DNA of 64,000 bases from Amycolatopsis taiwanensis DSM 45107 (GCF_000519205.1 NZ_JAFB01000025.1:98527-162526), one strand, 5' to 3'. Shown: positions 54,610 through 63,310, counted from the first letter of the stretch. A program made the numbers and translations. Notes: a model not told the origin generated them from the letters alone.

Positions 54610-56930
54610 CGGCCGGCCCCTTGCGGTTCCACCGGGTCGACCAGGTGCAGCCGCAACTCGGAGGTGTAGCGCTTGCCGCCGGAGTCGGTCAGCCACGCCT
54701 GGTCGGGCGTCGGCATCATCTCGCTGACCGTCACCCCGGCGTCGCCGCCGCCCGTGCGCTGCGCCGAACGCAGCATCGTGCACAACACCCGGGCGTAGAC
54801 CGGGCTGGTGAAGTCCACATAGCACGGTTTGATCTCGGTGCTCACCCGGACGAAGACCCGTTCCGGCAGGCCAAGGCCGCTCGCCCAGGCACGTACCGCG
54901 AGGTAGCGCTCGCGTTCACCGGTGATGTCGGCGAGGCCGGTCTCCGTCACCGTGCACCGCCACGACCGGCGCAGCAGCACCAGGTCGTCGACCATGACCC
55001 GCGGTGTGTGCCCGCGCACGCCGGTGAGCTTCCAGGTGTCGAACGCGTGGATGCCCAGGAAGTCCGAGACCAGGTCGAGCAGCGGGCGGCGGGTGTGACC
55101 GGGCAGGAACGCGATCAGCTCTCCGTCCACTTCGGACACGGTGATCGCGGTGATCGGCACCAACCGGTCGGGGTTCGCACCGGGCGCGGCGGTGAAGCCG
55201 AGCTCGATGTCGTCCCAGCCGAACATCCAGTCGGCATTACGGGCGCACTGCCTCGGCCACTCGTCGGGCACCAGCGGGTGCACGCGGCCCGCGGGCACGT
55301 CCGCGCGCATGGCGGCGATCAGGTCGTCCTCACGCTCGACGCCGACCCGGAAGAAATCAGTGTCCAGCGTGGGCATCCCGACATGCAGCTCGCCGAGCAC
55401 GACGGAGAATTCGCCGCGGGCCAGCGCCTCCGCGCTCGACGCGCACACGTGTACGTCCGGCGAGTGCAACCGGGCCATCGGCCAGCCGGGTCGCGGCGCG
55501 GGGAACGCCTCGTCGACCGCCGCGCTGAGCTCGGCGGTGGAGATCCGGACGCACTCGGCCTCCGCCGGAAGGTCGTTGATGCCGAGGATGTCCGCCCAGC
55601 GACGGCCGAACTCGTCCACCACCTCGGCGGCGGGCAGGTTTTCGCCGAACAGCGCGGTCTGCGCCATGAACAGCAGCTGGTCGAACGGCACCTCGTCGGT
55701 GGACAGTTCGGCGGCGAGCTCCTGGTGGAGCCGGCGGAGGGTGTCGCGGTATACCTCGGCGAGCGTGCTGGTGAGCCAGCGGCATGAGCGCAGCACCGGT
55801 TCCATCGGCGCGAGTGCCGCGAGCACGGGGCCGCCGAAAGTGAACTCCGCGTCCCGCGCGGTGTCGAGGTGGACCAGCGTGCGCCCGGCGTAGGTCTGGC
55901 CGTCGCGGTGGTGCGCCGCGCGACCGGTGACCTCGGCGAAATCGTTGTTGAGCTGCTCCATGGCCTTGGCGACGGCCTCCGCGCCGTCCGCGTCCGCCAG
56001 CGCGTCCCGCGCGGCGACGAGCCGGTCGAAGACGCCCCGCGCACGCTCGCCCGCCGCACCCTCGATCCTCCGCACCTGCGCGCGCAGCGCGTCCTCCGCG
56101 GACAGGTTCATGGGCAGGACGAACTCCCAGCGCAACACATCCTGCTCGACGAACCGGCTGAGCAACGGGTACACGTCGTCGGGTCGGCGCACCCCAGACC
56201 CCGGCACGGCGGCGGCCTCCGCCGCGACTTCCGCGGCGACCCGGCGCCCGTCGCAGCGCTCGAGCACGGCGGCCTCACCGGCGGACAGCTCACGCGGCGG
56301 CCTGCCCGGGACGAGCAGCCTGCGGCCCCGTACACACAGGTGGGGCTGCAGCGCGACCGGCAACCAGGGCTTGACTCCCTCGTCCTCCGCGATGCTCGCG
56401 GCGAGCGCGACCAGTGCCCACCATTCGAAGAAGACCTTGCGCATGCGGGTGAGCGACGGGCCGTGCCCACCGGTCATGGCGGGAGCCTGCGCATCGACGG
56501 TGACCCAGCACATCGGGCCGAAGAAACCGATGCTGTCGTTCTTCACCGTGTAGCGCTGGGCATACTTCGCGACGAGTTCCTCGCGTCTGCGACGGTTCGC
56601 ATTGCGCGGCGCGTCCGGGCCGTCCCGGACGATGGCCTCCGGTGCGTTGAGCGCGCCGAGATTCTGCCACGCCATGGCCTCGCGGAAGCGCGGATCGGCC
56701 GACACGTCGTAGACCGCGCGGCCGAGTTCGGCGGATGCCTCATCGAACGCGGCGTCGAAGGCATCCCGGCTGCCGGTGCCCGCCCGGAGCGCGTCGGCGG
56801 CCGCGGCGAGCGAGGGCGCGGCGAAGGACTCGATGACGTCGGCGCCGAATCCCGCGGAGCGGAGCAGGCCGGCGCGCCAGACCAGCCACGAAGTTCCCGG
56901 AATAGGCGTCGCGTGGTCCGGCACGGTCAA
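54606..56930 (-). CDS. LanB-like protein 2 (lantibiotic dehydratase glutamylation-domain family), no elimination domain
   Basis: The 774-residue protein is a paralogue of its neighbour along the whole length. It has KYAQRYTVKNDSIGFFGP, YAGRTLVHLDTARDAEF, ARLHSPDVHVCASSAEA, FSVVLGELHVGM and HTPRVMVDDLVLLRRSWRC, then a short tail with VSEMMPTPDQAWL shared in form with the other copy. It ends where a LanB glutamylation domain ends. Two copies suggest a heteromer or two successive steps. In-frame starts are TTG 56930 or GTG 56924; a stop lies just upstream, so nothing longer is possible. GGGG lies about ten bases before the TTG. A 127-bp gap separates it from the KS0 gene, the longest in the operon. 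Confidence 0.75.
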   Translation of the reverse strand: MTVPDHATPIPGTSWLVWRAGLLRSAGFGADVIESFAAPSLAAAADALRAGTGSRDAFDAAFDEASAELGRAVYDVSADPRFREAMAWQNLGALNAPEAIVRDGPDAPRNANRRRREELVAKYAQRYTVKNDSIGFFGPMCWVTVDAQAPAMTGGHGPSLTRMRKVFFEWWALVALAASIAEDEGVKPWLPVALQPHLCVRGRRLLVPGRPPRELSAGEAAVLERCDGRRVAAEVAAEAAAVPGSGVRRPDDVYPLLSRFVEQDVLRWEFVLPMNLSAEDALRAQVRRIEGAAGERARGVFDRLVAARDALADADGAEAVAKAMEQLNNDFAEVTGRAAHHRDGQTYAGRTLVHLDTARDAEFTFGGPVLAALAPMEPVLRSCRWLTSTLAEVYRDTLRRLHQELAAELSTDEVPFDQLLFMAQTALFGENLPAAEVVDEFGRRWADILGINDLPAEAECVRISTAELSAAVDEAFPAPRPGWPMARLHSPDVHVCASSAEALARGEFSVVLGELHVGMPTLDTDFFRVGVEREDDLIAAMRADVPAGRVHPLVPDEWPRQCARNADWMFGWDDIELGFTAAPGANPDRLVPITAITVSEVDGELIAFLPGHTRRPLLDLVSDFLGIHAFDTWKLTGVRGHTPRVMVDDLVLLRRSWRCTVTETGLADITGERERYLAVRAWASGLGLPERVFVRVSTEIKPCYVDFTSPVYARVLCTMLRSAQRTGGGDAGVTVSEMMPTPDQAWLTDSGGKRYTSELRLHLVDPVEPQGAGR

Positions 56931-57057
56931 GGCGCATCAACCCCAGTTCCGTCGAACATGTAAGGTGCTTTCGGACCGGCGAAATCTTCCTGCCGAACAC
57001 ACCGGGAGCTTCATAAAGTTAGCACCGGTTAACGCGATTGCAGAATAGCCGGCAGGA

Positions 57058-58755
57058 CTATTCATCAGGACCATTCGGCCCAATGCTGGCTACGGTGAAC
57101 GGCGGCTCCACCCAGAGCCGTTCGGGTTCGAACGAATAACCCGGCAGCGGAACCCGCCTGCCGGGCGCAGTCGTTTCTGTCCGCGCAGCGGCCTGCCCGG
57201 CGGGAACCACCGTCAACTCACCGGTAAGTGCCTGGCATGCCTGAGAAATCGTTGATACCACAACGTTTGCGCGGTAGGCGAACGCGGACCGCCCCACCCG
57301 CAGCGTGTAGGCCACATCGGCGAGTGACAGCTCCGGATGCTCCGTCAGGTGGGCCGCGAGCCGGCGCGCGGCGGCGCGAACGGCCTCCGGCGTTCGGCCG
57401 TTCAGTGTCAAGTCGTGCACGGAATCGTGCGGTGCGGACGACGGCCGGTCCGGTGGTTGTTCCACGATCACATGCGCGTTCGTTCCACCCATTCCGATGG
57501 CACTGACACCGGCCCGCCGAACGGCATGCGTGGTGGGCCAGGCCATGGTCTTCTCGGCGACCGAAAAACCGGTCGGCGTGAAATTGATGCCGGGATTCGG
57601 CACGACAAAATTCGGATTTGCCGGAATTGTTCCGGTTCGCACCGCGAGCACCGCCTTGATCAGCCCGGCGATACCGGAGGCGGCATCCAGGTTGCCCACG
57701 TTCGCCTTCACGCAGCCGAGCGTGCACCGTGACGGCGCCCCGCCGGCCGCGGCGAACGCGCGGGCGAGCGCCTCCACCTCGATCGCATCGCCGACCGCCG
57801 TGCCGCCACCGCTGGTCTCGATCAGCCCGATCGTCTCCGGCGCGAGCTCGCCCGCGGCGAGGGCCTCGGTCACGGTGGCGGCTTGGCCGTCCACGCCCGG
57901 AGTGAGGAACCCGGCCCGCGCGGCGCCTTCGTTGGTGACCGCCCAGCCCCGCAACACCGCGTAGACGTGGTCACCGTCTTCCCGCGCGTCCGTCAGACGC
58001 TTCAGCAGCACCGCACCCGCACCGTTGCCCGGTGCCGCTCCCGCCGCGCTCGCGTCGAAGCTGCGACAGCGGCCGTCCGGGGAGAGCACGCCCGCCTCGG
58101 TGGCGAGGTAGCCCGACGGCGTGGTCGACGTGACCGCCACGCCGCCCGCGATCGCCATGTCGCAGCGGAAATCCTGCAGCGCCTGCGCGGCGAACGCGAC
58201 CGCGACGAGCGAGCTGGAACAGGCGGTCTGCACCGCGACACTCGGCCCGGTCAGCCCGAGCTTGTAGGACACGCGGGTGGGCAGGTAGTCGGGCGTGTGC
58301 CCCGGATCGAGTTGCCCGTCGGCCCGCAGCGGCGACTTCGCCGGGTTCGGCAGCAGGTGCCGCAGCAGGTACTTGTTCACCGCCGCGCCGGCGAACACGC
58401 CGACCGACCCCGCGTAGCGGGTCACGTCGTAGCCGGCGTCCTCCAGCACGGTCCACGCGATCTGCAGGAACAGCCGGTGTTGCGGGTCGAGCAGCTCTGC
58501 CTCGCCCGGCGGGTAACCGAAGAAGCCGGCGTCGAACCGGTCGAGGTCGTCAAGGTGTCCGGCGGAGCGGACGTAGTCCGGGTCGGTAAGCAGGCGGTCC
58601 GGGACGCCCGCGGCGCGCAGTTCGTTCTCGGGGTAGTCGCGGATCGAATCGACGCCATCGAGCAGGTTGCGCCAGAACGTCTCCGCATCCGGCGCGCCCG
58701 GAAACCGCGCCGCGATCCCGATGACCGCGATCTCGTCACCCACGTACTCGGTCAC
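57058..58755 (-). CDS. AT-less ketosynthase lacking both catalytic histidines (KS0)
   Basis: The 565-residue protein is a full ketosynthase (1-435) with the nucleophile Cys179 (VQTACSSSLVAV). At the first histidine position the expected EAHGTGT reads ETSGGGT (Ser315), and at the second the expected NxGHL reads NVGNL (Asn355). Elongating KSs need both histidines for decarboxylation and condensation, so this should not condense. After the KS-AT linker (SLADVAYTLRVGRSAFAYR) the sequence runs directly into a post-AT linker (RRVPLPGYSFEPERLWVE): the acyltransferase has been deleted. It probably binds or passes on a carrier-bound acyl group, or acts as a scaffold. The GTG at 58755 overlaps the A-PCP stop (GTGA). 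Confidence 0.88.
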   Translation of the reverse strand: MTEYVGDEIAVIGIAARFPGAPDAETFWRNLLDGVDSIRDYPENELRAAGVPDRLLTDPDYVRSAGHLDDLDRFDAGFFGYPPGEAELLDPQHRLFLQIAWTVLEDAGYDVTRYAGSVGVFAGAAVNKYLLRHLLPNPAKSPLRADGQLDPGHTPDYLPTRVSYKLGLTGPSVAVQTACSSSLVAVAFAAQALQDFRCDMAIAGGVAVTSTTPSGYLATEAGVLSPDGRCRSFDASAAGAAPGNGAGAVLLKRLTDAREDGDHVYAVLRGWAVTNEGAARAGFLTPGVDGQAATVTEALAAGELAPETIGLIETSGGGTAVGDAIEVEALARAFAAAGGAPSRCTLGCVKANVGNLDAASGIAGLIKAVLAVRTGTIPANPNFVVPNPGINFTPTGFSVAEKTMAWPTTHAVRRAGVSAIGMGGTNAHVIVEQPPDRPSSAPHDSVHDLTLNGRTPEAVRAAARRLAAHLTEHPELSLADVAYTLRVGRSAFAYRANVVVSTISQACQALTGELTVVPAGQAAARTETTAPGRRVPLPGYSFEPERLWVEPPFTVASIGPNGPDE

Positions 58756-60821
58756 GGCTGCCTCCCGGGCTTGCGGGCAATCCGGCGGCGCGCCATCCGG
58801 TCGGCCACCGCGGTCAGCCCGCCGGTCGCCGCGGTCTCTTCCGCGAGGTGCGCGGCGAGGCTCGCGACGGTCGGGTACTGGAACAGGCGGTGCAAGGGAA
58901 TCTCCCTGCCCAGCCGTTCCTCCAGTAGTCGCGCGACCGTTGCCATCAGCAGTGAGTGCCCGCCCGCGTCGAAGAAGTTCTCGTCGAGGCCCACCGACGG
59001 AACGCCGAGCACGTCGCACCAGACGCCGGCGACGAGCCGTTCGGTGTCGGTGCGCGGAGCCTGCGCTGTGCCACGGTGCGTGGGCTCGGGCAAGGCGCGG
59101 GCGTCGATCTTGCCGGTGGGTGTGAGCGGCAGGGCGTCGAGCACCACTACCGCGGCCGGGACCATGAAGTGCGGCAACGTCGTGCCGACCTGCTTGCGTA
59201 GCAAGATCGCGTCGATCTGCTGGCCACCCGCGGGTGCGACATACGCGACGATCTCGCTGGTGCCGTCGGTTTTCGGCCGGGCCACCGCGGCCACCTGGCC
59301 GACCGCCGGGTGATCGGCCAGCGCGGCCTCGACCTCACCCAGTTCGACCCGGTACCCGCGGATCTTGACCTGCCGATCGGTGCGCCCGGCGAACACGATC
59401 CGGCCGTCCGGCAATCGTCTGCCGACGTCGCCGGTGCGGTAAGCGCGGACGCCGTCGACCTCGAGGAACTTCGCGGCGTTCGCCTCGTCGTTCTCCCAGT
59501 AGCCAACGGAAACGTGGCTGCTGCGGACGACGATCTCGCCGTGCAAGGCGGCGCGTTCACCGTCCGGCGCGAGCAGGACGACCTCGACGCCGTCGAGCGG
59601 CCGCCCGATCGGCAGCACCCCGTCCGGCACCTCGCCCGCCATCGTCACATGGTTCTGGCACGCGAAACTGACTTCCGTGGCGCCATAGCCGTTGACGAAG
59701 ACACAGTGCGGCTCGAAGTGCTCCCGGTAAAGCCGGACGTCGCGGGCGGTCAGCTCCTCACCGCCCAGCAGGATGACGCGGATGCTCGGCAGCTTGTCCC
59801 CCGGCCCGAGCGAGCCGAGCAGGTACCGGTAGACCGTGGGCGTGGAGTGGTAGATCGTCACGCCGGTCTCGGTGAGTCTGCGCGCGAGATGGCCGAGGCC
59901 GTGCGTGCGGATGTCCACGAGGACCGCCGTCGCGCCGGTCACCAGCGCGGTGAACAGGTCCGTCACCGAGGCGTCGAAGCTGAACGACGACAGCACGCTC
60001 ACCTTGTCGTCGCCCGTGATCTCGTGCCGGGTGACGTGGTTTCGCACCTGGAACTGGACATTGCGGTGGCTCTGCAACACGCCCTTCGGGCGGCCCGTGG
60101 AGCCGGAGGTGTACAACACGTAGGCGACACTGTCCGCTGTGGACGGTCCCGTGCCCGCGCCGTCCCGTGCCTGCACGGTGGTCACGTCCACCGTAGGCAC
60201 GCCGGTGAGTTCGGCGGCCAGTCCGGCCGTGCCGGGCTCGACCAAGATTAGGCCGATCCGCGCGTGCTCGGCCATGTAGCGCAGTCGTCCCGCGGGATAA
60301 CCCGGATCAAGCGGCACATAGGCGTTGCCCGACAACAGCACACCCATGATCGCCGCGGGAGTGCGCCTGCCGTGGCCGAGCATGATCCCGACCTGCCCGC
60401 CGGTCCCCCCGATGGCGGCCTCGACAGCAGCGGCGATACCCGACGCCATCCGATACAGCTCGTGATAGGTCAGCTCGCCGTCGTCCGCCCGCACGGCCGG
60501 CCGATCGGGCCAGACCTGGGCCACCCGCACGAAACGGTCCGGAATGGACTGTCCGAGCGTGCTGGTGTCCAGCTCCTCGACCTCGGGCTCCATCGTGGTC
60601 CGGGTAAGCGCCTCGCCGGCCAGAACCCTGGCGAGGTCGCGCGCCAAACACCGCTCCAGCCGCTCGTCCTCGCAGTCGACCGTCACCCCGCCCCCACCGG
60701 CGCGGAGGTCCACCTTGCCGTAGTGCCGCCACACGTCGGCGCCGCCGGTGTAGCGGCGCACCAGATGTTCGATCGCGGCCGCGAGGTCGGCCGCCGATCC
60801 CGCCGGCACCTCGACGGTCAT
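58752..60821 (-). CDS. Free-standing NRPS A-PCP with N-terminal extension
   Basis: The 689-residue protein has an unassigned 85-residue N-terminal extension, an adenylation domain (about 88-585; YTSGSTGRPKGV, FDASVTDLFTALV, NGYGATEVSF, YRTGDVGRR) and a C-terminal carrier domain with FFDAGGHSLLMA. The pocket, read by hand, begins D-A-T with His at position 278, which matches no code I know. It loads an acid onto its own carrier, presumably for modification by the neighbouring KS0 and LanB-like proteins before transfer to the assembly line. The ATG at 60821 overlaps the upstream stop (ATGA). Confidence 0.85.
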   Translation of the reverse strand: MTVEVPAGSAADLAAAIEHLVRRYTGGADVWRHYGKVDLRAGGGGVTVDCEDERLERCLARDLARVLAGEALTRTTMEPEVEELDTSTLGQSIPDRFVRVAQVWPDRPAVRADDGELTYHELYRMASGIAAAVEAAIGGTGGQVGIMLGHGRRTPAAIMGVLLSGNAYVPLDPGYPAGRLRYMAEHARIGLILVEPGTAGLAAELTGVPTVDVTTVQARDGAGTGPSTADSVAYVLYTSGSTGRPKGVLQSHRNVQFQVRNHVTRHEITGDDKVSVLSSFSFDASVTDLFTALVTGATAVLVDIRTHGLGHLARRLTETGVTIYHSTPTVYRYLLGSLGPGDKLPSIRVILLGGEELTARDVRLYREHFEPHCVFVNGYGATEVSFACQNHVTMAGEVPDGVLPIGRPLDGVEVVLLAPDGERAALHGEIVVRSSHVSVGYWENDEANAAKFLEVDGVRAYRTGDVGRRLPDGRIVFAGRTDRQVKIRGYRVELGEVEAALADHPAVGQVAAVARPKTDGTSEIVAYVAPAGGQQIDAILLRKQVGTTLPHFMVPAAVVVLDALPLTPTGKIDARALPEPTHRGTAQAPRTDTERLVAGVWCDVLGVPSVGLDENFFDAGGHSLLMATVARLLEERLGREIPLHRLFQYPTVASLAAHLAEETAATGGLTAVADRMARRRIARKPGRQP

Positions 60822-62194
60822 GTCAGCGCCGCCACGATGTCGTCGACGGTGCGCACCACGGTCATCGCCTCGCGCTCCAGTGGCATGTAGTCCGCCGTGG
60901 TGTAGAAGCCGGAGCCGTGCACGACGACCTCGCCGCCGCTCTTGATCAGGCCGCGGTCGAGCGCGTTCAGCACACCGGTGGTCGCCATGACCAGCGACCA
61001 CTCGCGGACCGTACGGAAGTCGCCGGGCAGCGGCCGGCTGGTGCCCGCGTACCACGGCCGCAGCACCGGGTAGCGCCGGAGGCATTCCGCCAGCGACACC
61101 ACGATGCCGGCGCCGCCGTAGGTCTCGATCAGCGGGTTCATCTCCGCCGAGGTGACCGGCGCCCGGGTGTAGAAGGTCGGGTCGAGCACCTCCTCGGGAT
61201 CGAAGGTGACCTGCGGGAAGTGCGGCGACGCGTGTTGCACGTACAGCCCGGTTTCGGTGTCCACTGTGTACTCGGGCATGGCCGACCGGTCGTGGCTTCC
61301 GTAGTGCAGGCTGAGCACCATGTCCGGGGTGCCGAGATGCTGCACGAGCAGGTACCCGGCACGGTCCTCGGCCCGCGCGATGCCCTGCTCCTCCAACACT
61401 TCGCGGCCCAGCGAATAGCCGAGCAGGCCGAACGCGCTGGACACGGCGTGCGCGTGGACGCGCCCCTGGCCCGCGCGCGCAGGAGTGATGTCCTGTTCCA
61501 GGAACGCCCGCGCCGCGTCTGCGATGACGTAGTTGCGCAGCTCCAAGGAAAACCACATACGGCTGCCGTGCCGTTCGGCCAGCCACGCGCCGTGCTGCTC
61601 GACGAACCGTTTACCCAGCAGCTTGACGTCCTCGGGCTGCGCACCGTCGTAGACCAGTACCGGATTGAGCTCCCGCAGGTCGTCCTCGGCCGACAGCGGG
61701 CTACTCCGCAGCTTGTCCACACAGGACTTCGGCGCCAGCGTCACGATACGCAACTGCTCACGGCCGGCCAAGCCGGTGGAGATCGCGCGCCACACGGCGT
61801 CACGCAGTGCCGTGCCCTTGTTCGCGGAGGTCGGCGAGAAGATCAGCACGGAGTTGCCGGTTCGCCGGATGTACTCGACGGCGCGCGCCACGATCAGCAG
61901 CGAGGCCAGCGTCTTGGTCGTGTTGGTGCCGGGGTTGCGCATGAGGTCCAGCAGCATGAGCCTGCTGTCGCCGTACTCGCCGAGGTGATGCAGGTCCGCC
62001 CCGGCCACCGAGAAGTACTCCCGCACGCCGTCGTCCAGTTCGGGTAACGCGAAGCCCGGCGTGAACGCGCCCGCCTGCTCGACCGGCCCCGGGTCCGGGA
62101 CGTACCGGTCGATCACCGCGGGCAGCCGGTCGTAGTAGTCGAGGATCAGGTTGCGCGTGGCCGTGCGGGCGGTGTCGGCAGTGGCGTTCGGCAT
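60818..62194 (-). CDS. PLP fold-type-II-like (threonine synthase-like) protein, possibly DUF6002 family
   Basis: The 458-residue protein has features resembling fold-type-II PLP enzymes. NPGTNTTKTLASLL could hold the cofactor lysine, SPTSANKGTALRDAV resembles the Asn/Ser-rich phosphate loop region, and the C-terminus (WSLVMATTGVLNALDRGLIK, GEVVVHGSGFY) resembles threonine synthase ends. Such enzymes do beta- or gamma-replacement or elimination on amino acids. It could also be one of the uncharacterised DUF6002 proteins found in actinomycete clusters. The ATG at 62194 was chosen for a GAGG site eight bases upstream; a GTG at 62242 is the alternative. It is likely to prepare the amino acid used by the A-PCP encoded next. 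Confidence 0.5.
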   Translation of the reverse strand: MPNATADTARTATRNLILDYYDRLPAVIDRYVPDPGPVEQAGAFTPGFALPELDDGVREYFSVAGADLHHLGEYGDSRLMLLDLMRNPGTNTTKTLASLLIVARAVEYIRRTGNSVLIFSPTSANKGTALRDAVWRAISTGLAGREQLRIVTLAPKSCVDKLRSSPLSAEDDLRELNPVLVYDGAQPEDVKLLGKRFVEQHGAWLAERHGSRMWFSLELRNYVIADAARAFLEQDITPARAGQGRVHAHAVSSAFGLLGYSLGREVLEEQGIARAEDRAGYLLVQHLGTPDMVLSLHYGSHDRSAMPEYTVDTETGLYVQHASPHFPQVTFDPEEVLDPTFYTRAPVTSAEMNPLIETYGGAGIVVSLAECLRRYPVLRPWYAGTSRPLPGDFRTVREWSLVMATTGVLNALDRGLIKSGGEVVVHGSGFYTTADYMPLEREAMTVVRTVDDIVAALT

Positions 62195-62248
62195 GGGTGG
62201 CGCCTCTTTCGTCGTCAGCGGTGGATTCGAAATGCGGGGCACGCCGGG

Positions 62249-63310
62249 TCACGGCGCCACCTCGCGGAGTCGCTCGCGCAGGGCGAGCAGCCGTGCGCAG
62301 GCGTAACGGATCTCGGTGACCGGAAACGGTTCGGCGAATTCCGGCACGTGCTCACCGACCGACGGCGCGAAGCGGACCTGGCCACCGTCGACTACGACAC
62401 CGTCGAGCAGTGCCATCCGCTGGTTCCACGCGATGGCCGCCTCGGCGTCGATCCCCTTGGGCAGGCGCAGTTCGATGCTCCGGTCCCGGATCCGCACGGG
62501 GTAGCCACCGGGCAGCCCCAGCGGGGACGGCACATGGGTGTCGGTGGTGCCACCGGTGAGAAGGCTGTCGATCAGCCGGGCGGCGGCATGCCCGCCGATC
62601 TGATTCAACTCTGCGCGGGCAGTGGACCGCATGCCGGCGAGCAGCGCGCGCACGTCGTCTCGTTCGACGTTCTCGCACCAGACGCGCGCCTCGTCGGCGG
62701 TGTCGGCCGGCGCATGCAGATGCAAATGATGAGCCAAAAGGTGCAACGACCGATGGTCTTTCCAGTCCAACGTGGCGGCGATCGCGGCCGAAATGGTCGA
62801 AATGTTTCCAATGCCGCAAAACACCGGAAAACCCAGCGCGTGCGCGACCGGATTGACCGCATCGGGAAAGCAGGCATTGATCAGCAGACAGTCGGGCGCC
62901 ACCCGCCGCAGTGATTCCGCGACGTCGATCAGGAGTTCGGCCTGCAGTGGCAAGGTAAGGCCGAAACCGGTCATACGGAGCAATTCCGTCCATGCCGAGG
63001 GCGCCGTGCCGCGCTCCCACGGCGACTGGTGCGACAAGCAATGCACGACCAGATCGGGCGCCAGTTCGCCCAGCACACCGTCCAGGTCGGCAAAATCCAC
63101 GCCGCGGCCGTAGAAGACGACCGCCCGCTCGCTCACCCTCGCCCGTACGCTGGCGACGAACGCGAGCTCGGCGGCTTTACCGCCGGCACGCGCCAGAATG
63201 CTGACCGTTGCCGGTGTGGTCAATTCCGTGGCAAGGGAATAGCACACCGATCGCGCCAGGGAGCCACTGCCCGTGACGACTATCCTGGGAACCGAAACCC
63301 GGCTCACCAT
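62249..63310 (-). CDS. NAD(P)-binding Rossmann-fold protein, malate/lactate-dehydrogenase-like, unassigned
   Basis: The 353-residue protein opens with VPRIVVTGSGSLARSVCYSL, a dinucleotide-binding glycine-rich start, and continues with DLVVHCLSHQSPWE and LLINACFPDAVNPVAHALG, reminiscent of the NPVD segment of malate/lactate dehydrogenases. The C-terminal half is helical and rich in His and Arg. The catalytic Asp/His-Arg pair of true malate dehydrogenases is not evident. It is the first gene of the cluster and ends about 55 bp before the PLP-like gene. It may oxidise or reduce a precursor amino or hydroxy acid; no closer function can be named. The ATG at 63310 has only a weak ribosome site. Confidence 0.5.
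   Translation of the reverse strand: MVSRVSVPRIVVTGSGSLARSVCYSLATELTTPATVSILARAGGKAAELAFVASVRARVSERAVVFYGRGVDFADLDGVLGELAPDLVVHCLSHQSPWERGTAPSAWTELLRMTGFGLTLPLQAELLIDVAESLRRVAPDCLLINACFPDAVNPVAHALGFPVFCGIGNISTISAAIAATLDWKDHRSLHLLAHHLHLHAPADTADEARVWCENVERDDVRALLAGMRSTARAELNQIGGHAAARLIDSLLTGGTTDTHVPSPLGLPGGYPVRIRDRSIELRLPKGIDAEAAIAWNQRMALLDGVVVDGGQVRFAPSVGEHVPEFAEPFPVTEIRYACARLLALRERLREVAP

Larger units (their letters stand above)
29373..63310 (-). other. Hybrid NRPS-PKS biosynthetic gene cluster with two LanB-like proteins
   Basis: Fourteen leftward genes run from 63310 to 29417 and close with a strong hairpin. Most junctions are 4-bp start-stop overlaps, so the set is probably one transcription unit or a few tightly linked ones; the longest internal gap is 127 bp (56931-57057). 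Contents: Rossmann protein, PLP-like protein, A-PCP, KS0, two LanB-like proteins, A-PCP-C-PCP, KS-AT-KR-DH-ACP, MbtH, C-A-PCP-E*, double acyl-CoA dehydrogenase, exporter, C-A*-C*-A-PCP-C, diiron oxidase. No thioesterase, phosphopantetheinyl transferase, regulator or LanC is present. The product is not identified. Confidence 0.9.

Noticed and set aside
52258..56930. Annotation of the LanB-like pair as complete class I lantibiotic dehydratases
   Set aside because: Both end near 780 residues, without the roughly 250-residue elimination domain, and no LanC is present.
52258..57057. Lanthipeptide precursor peptide gene near the LanB-like genes
   Set aside because: No short frame with a leader and Ser/Thr/Cys-rich core and its own ribosome site was found in the gaps or at the gene ends; the gap of 127 bp is too short and holds no such frame.
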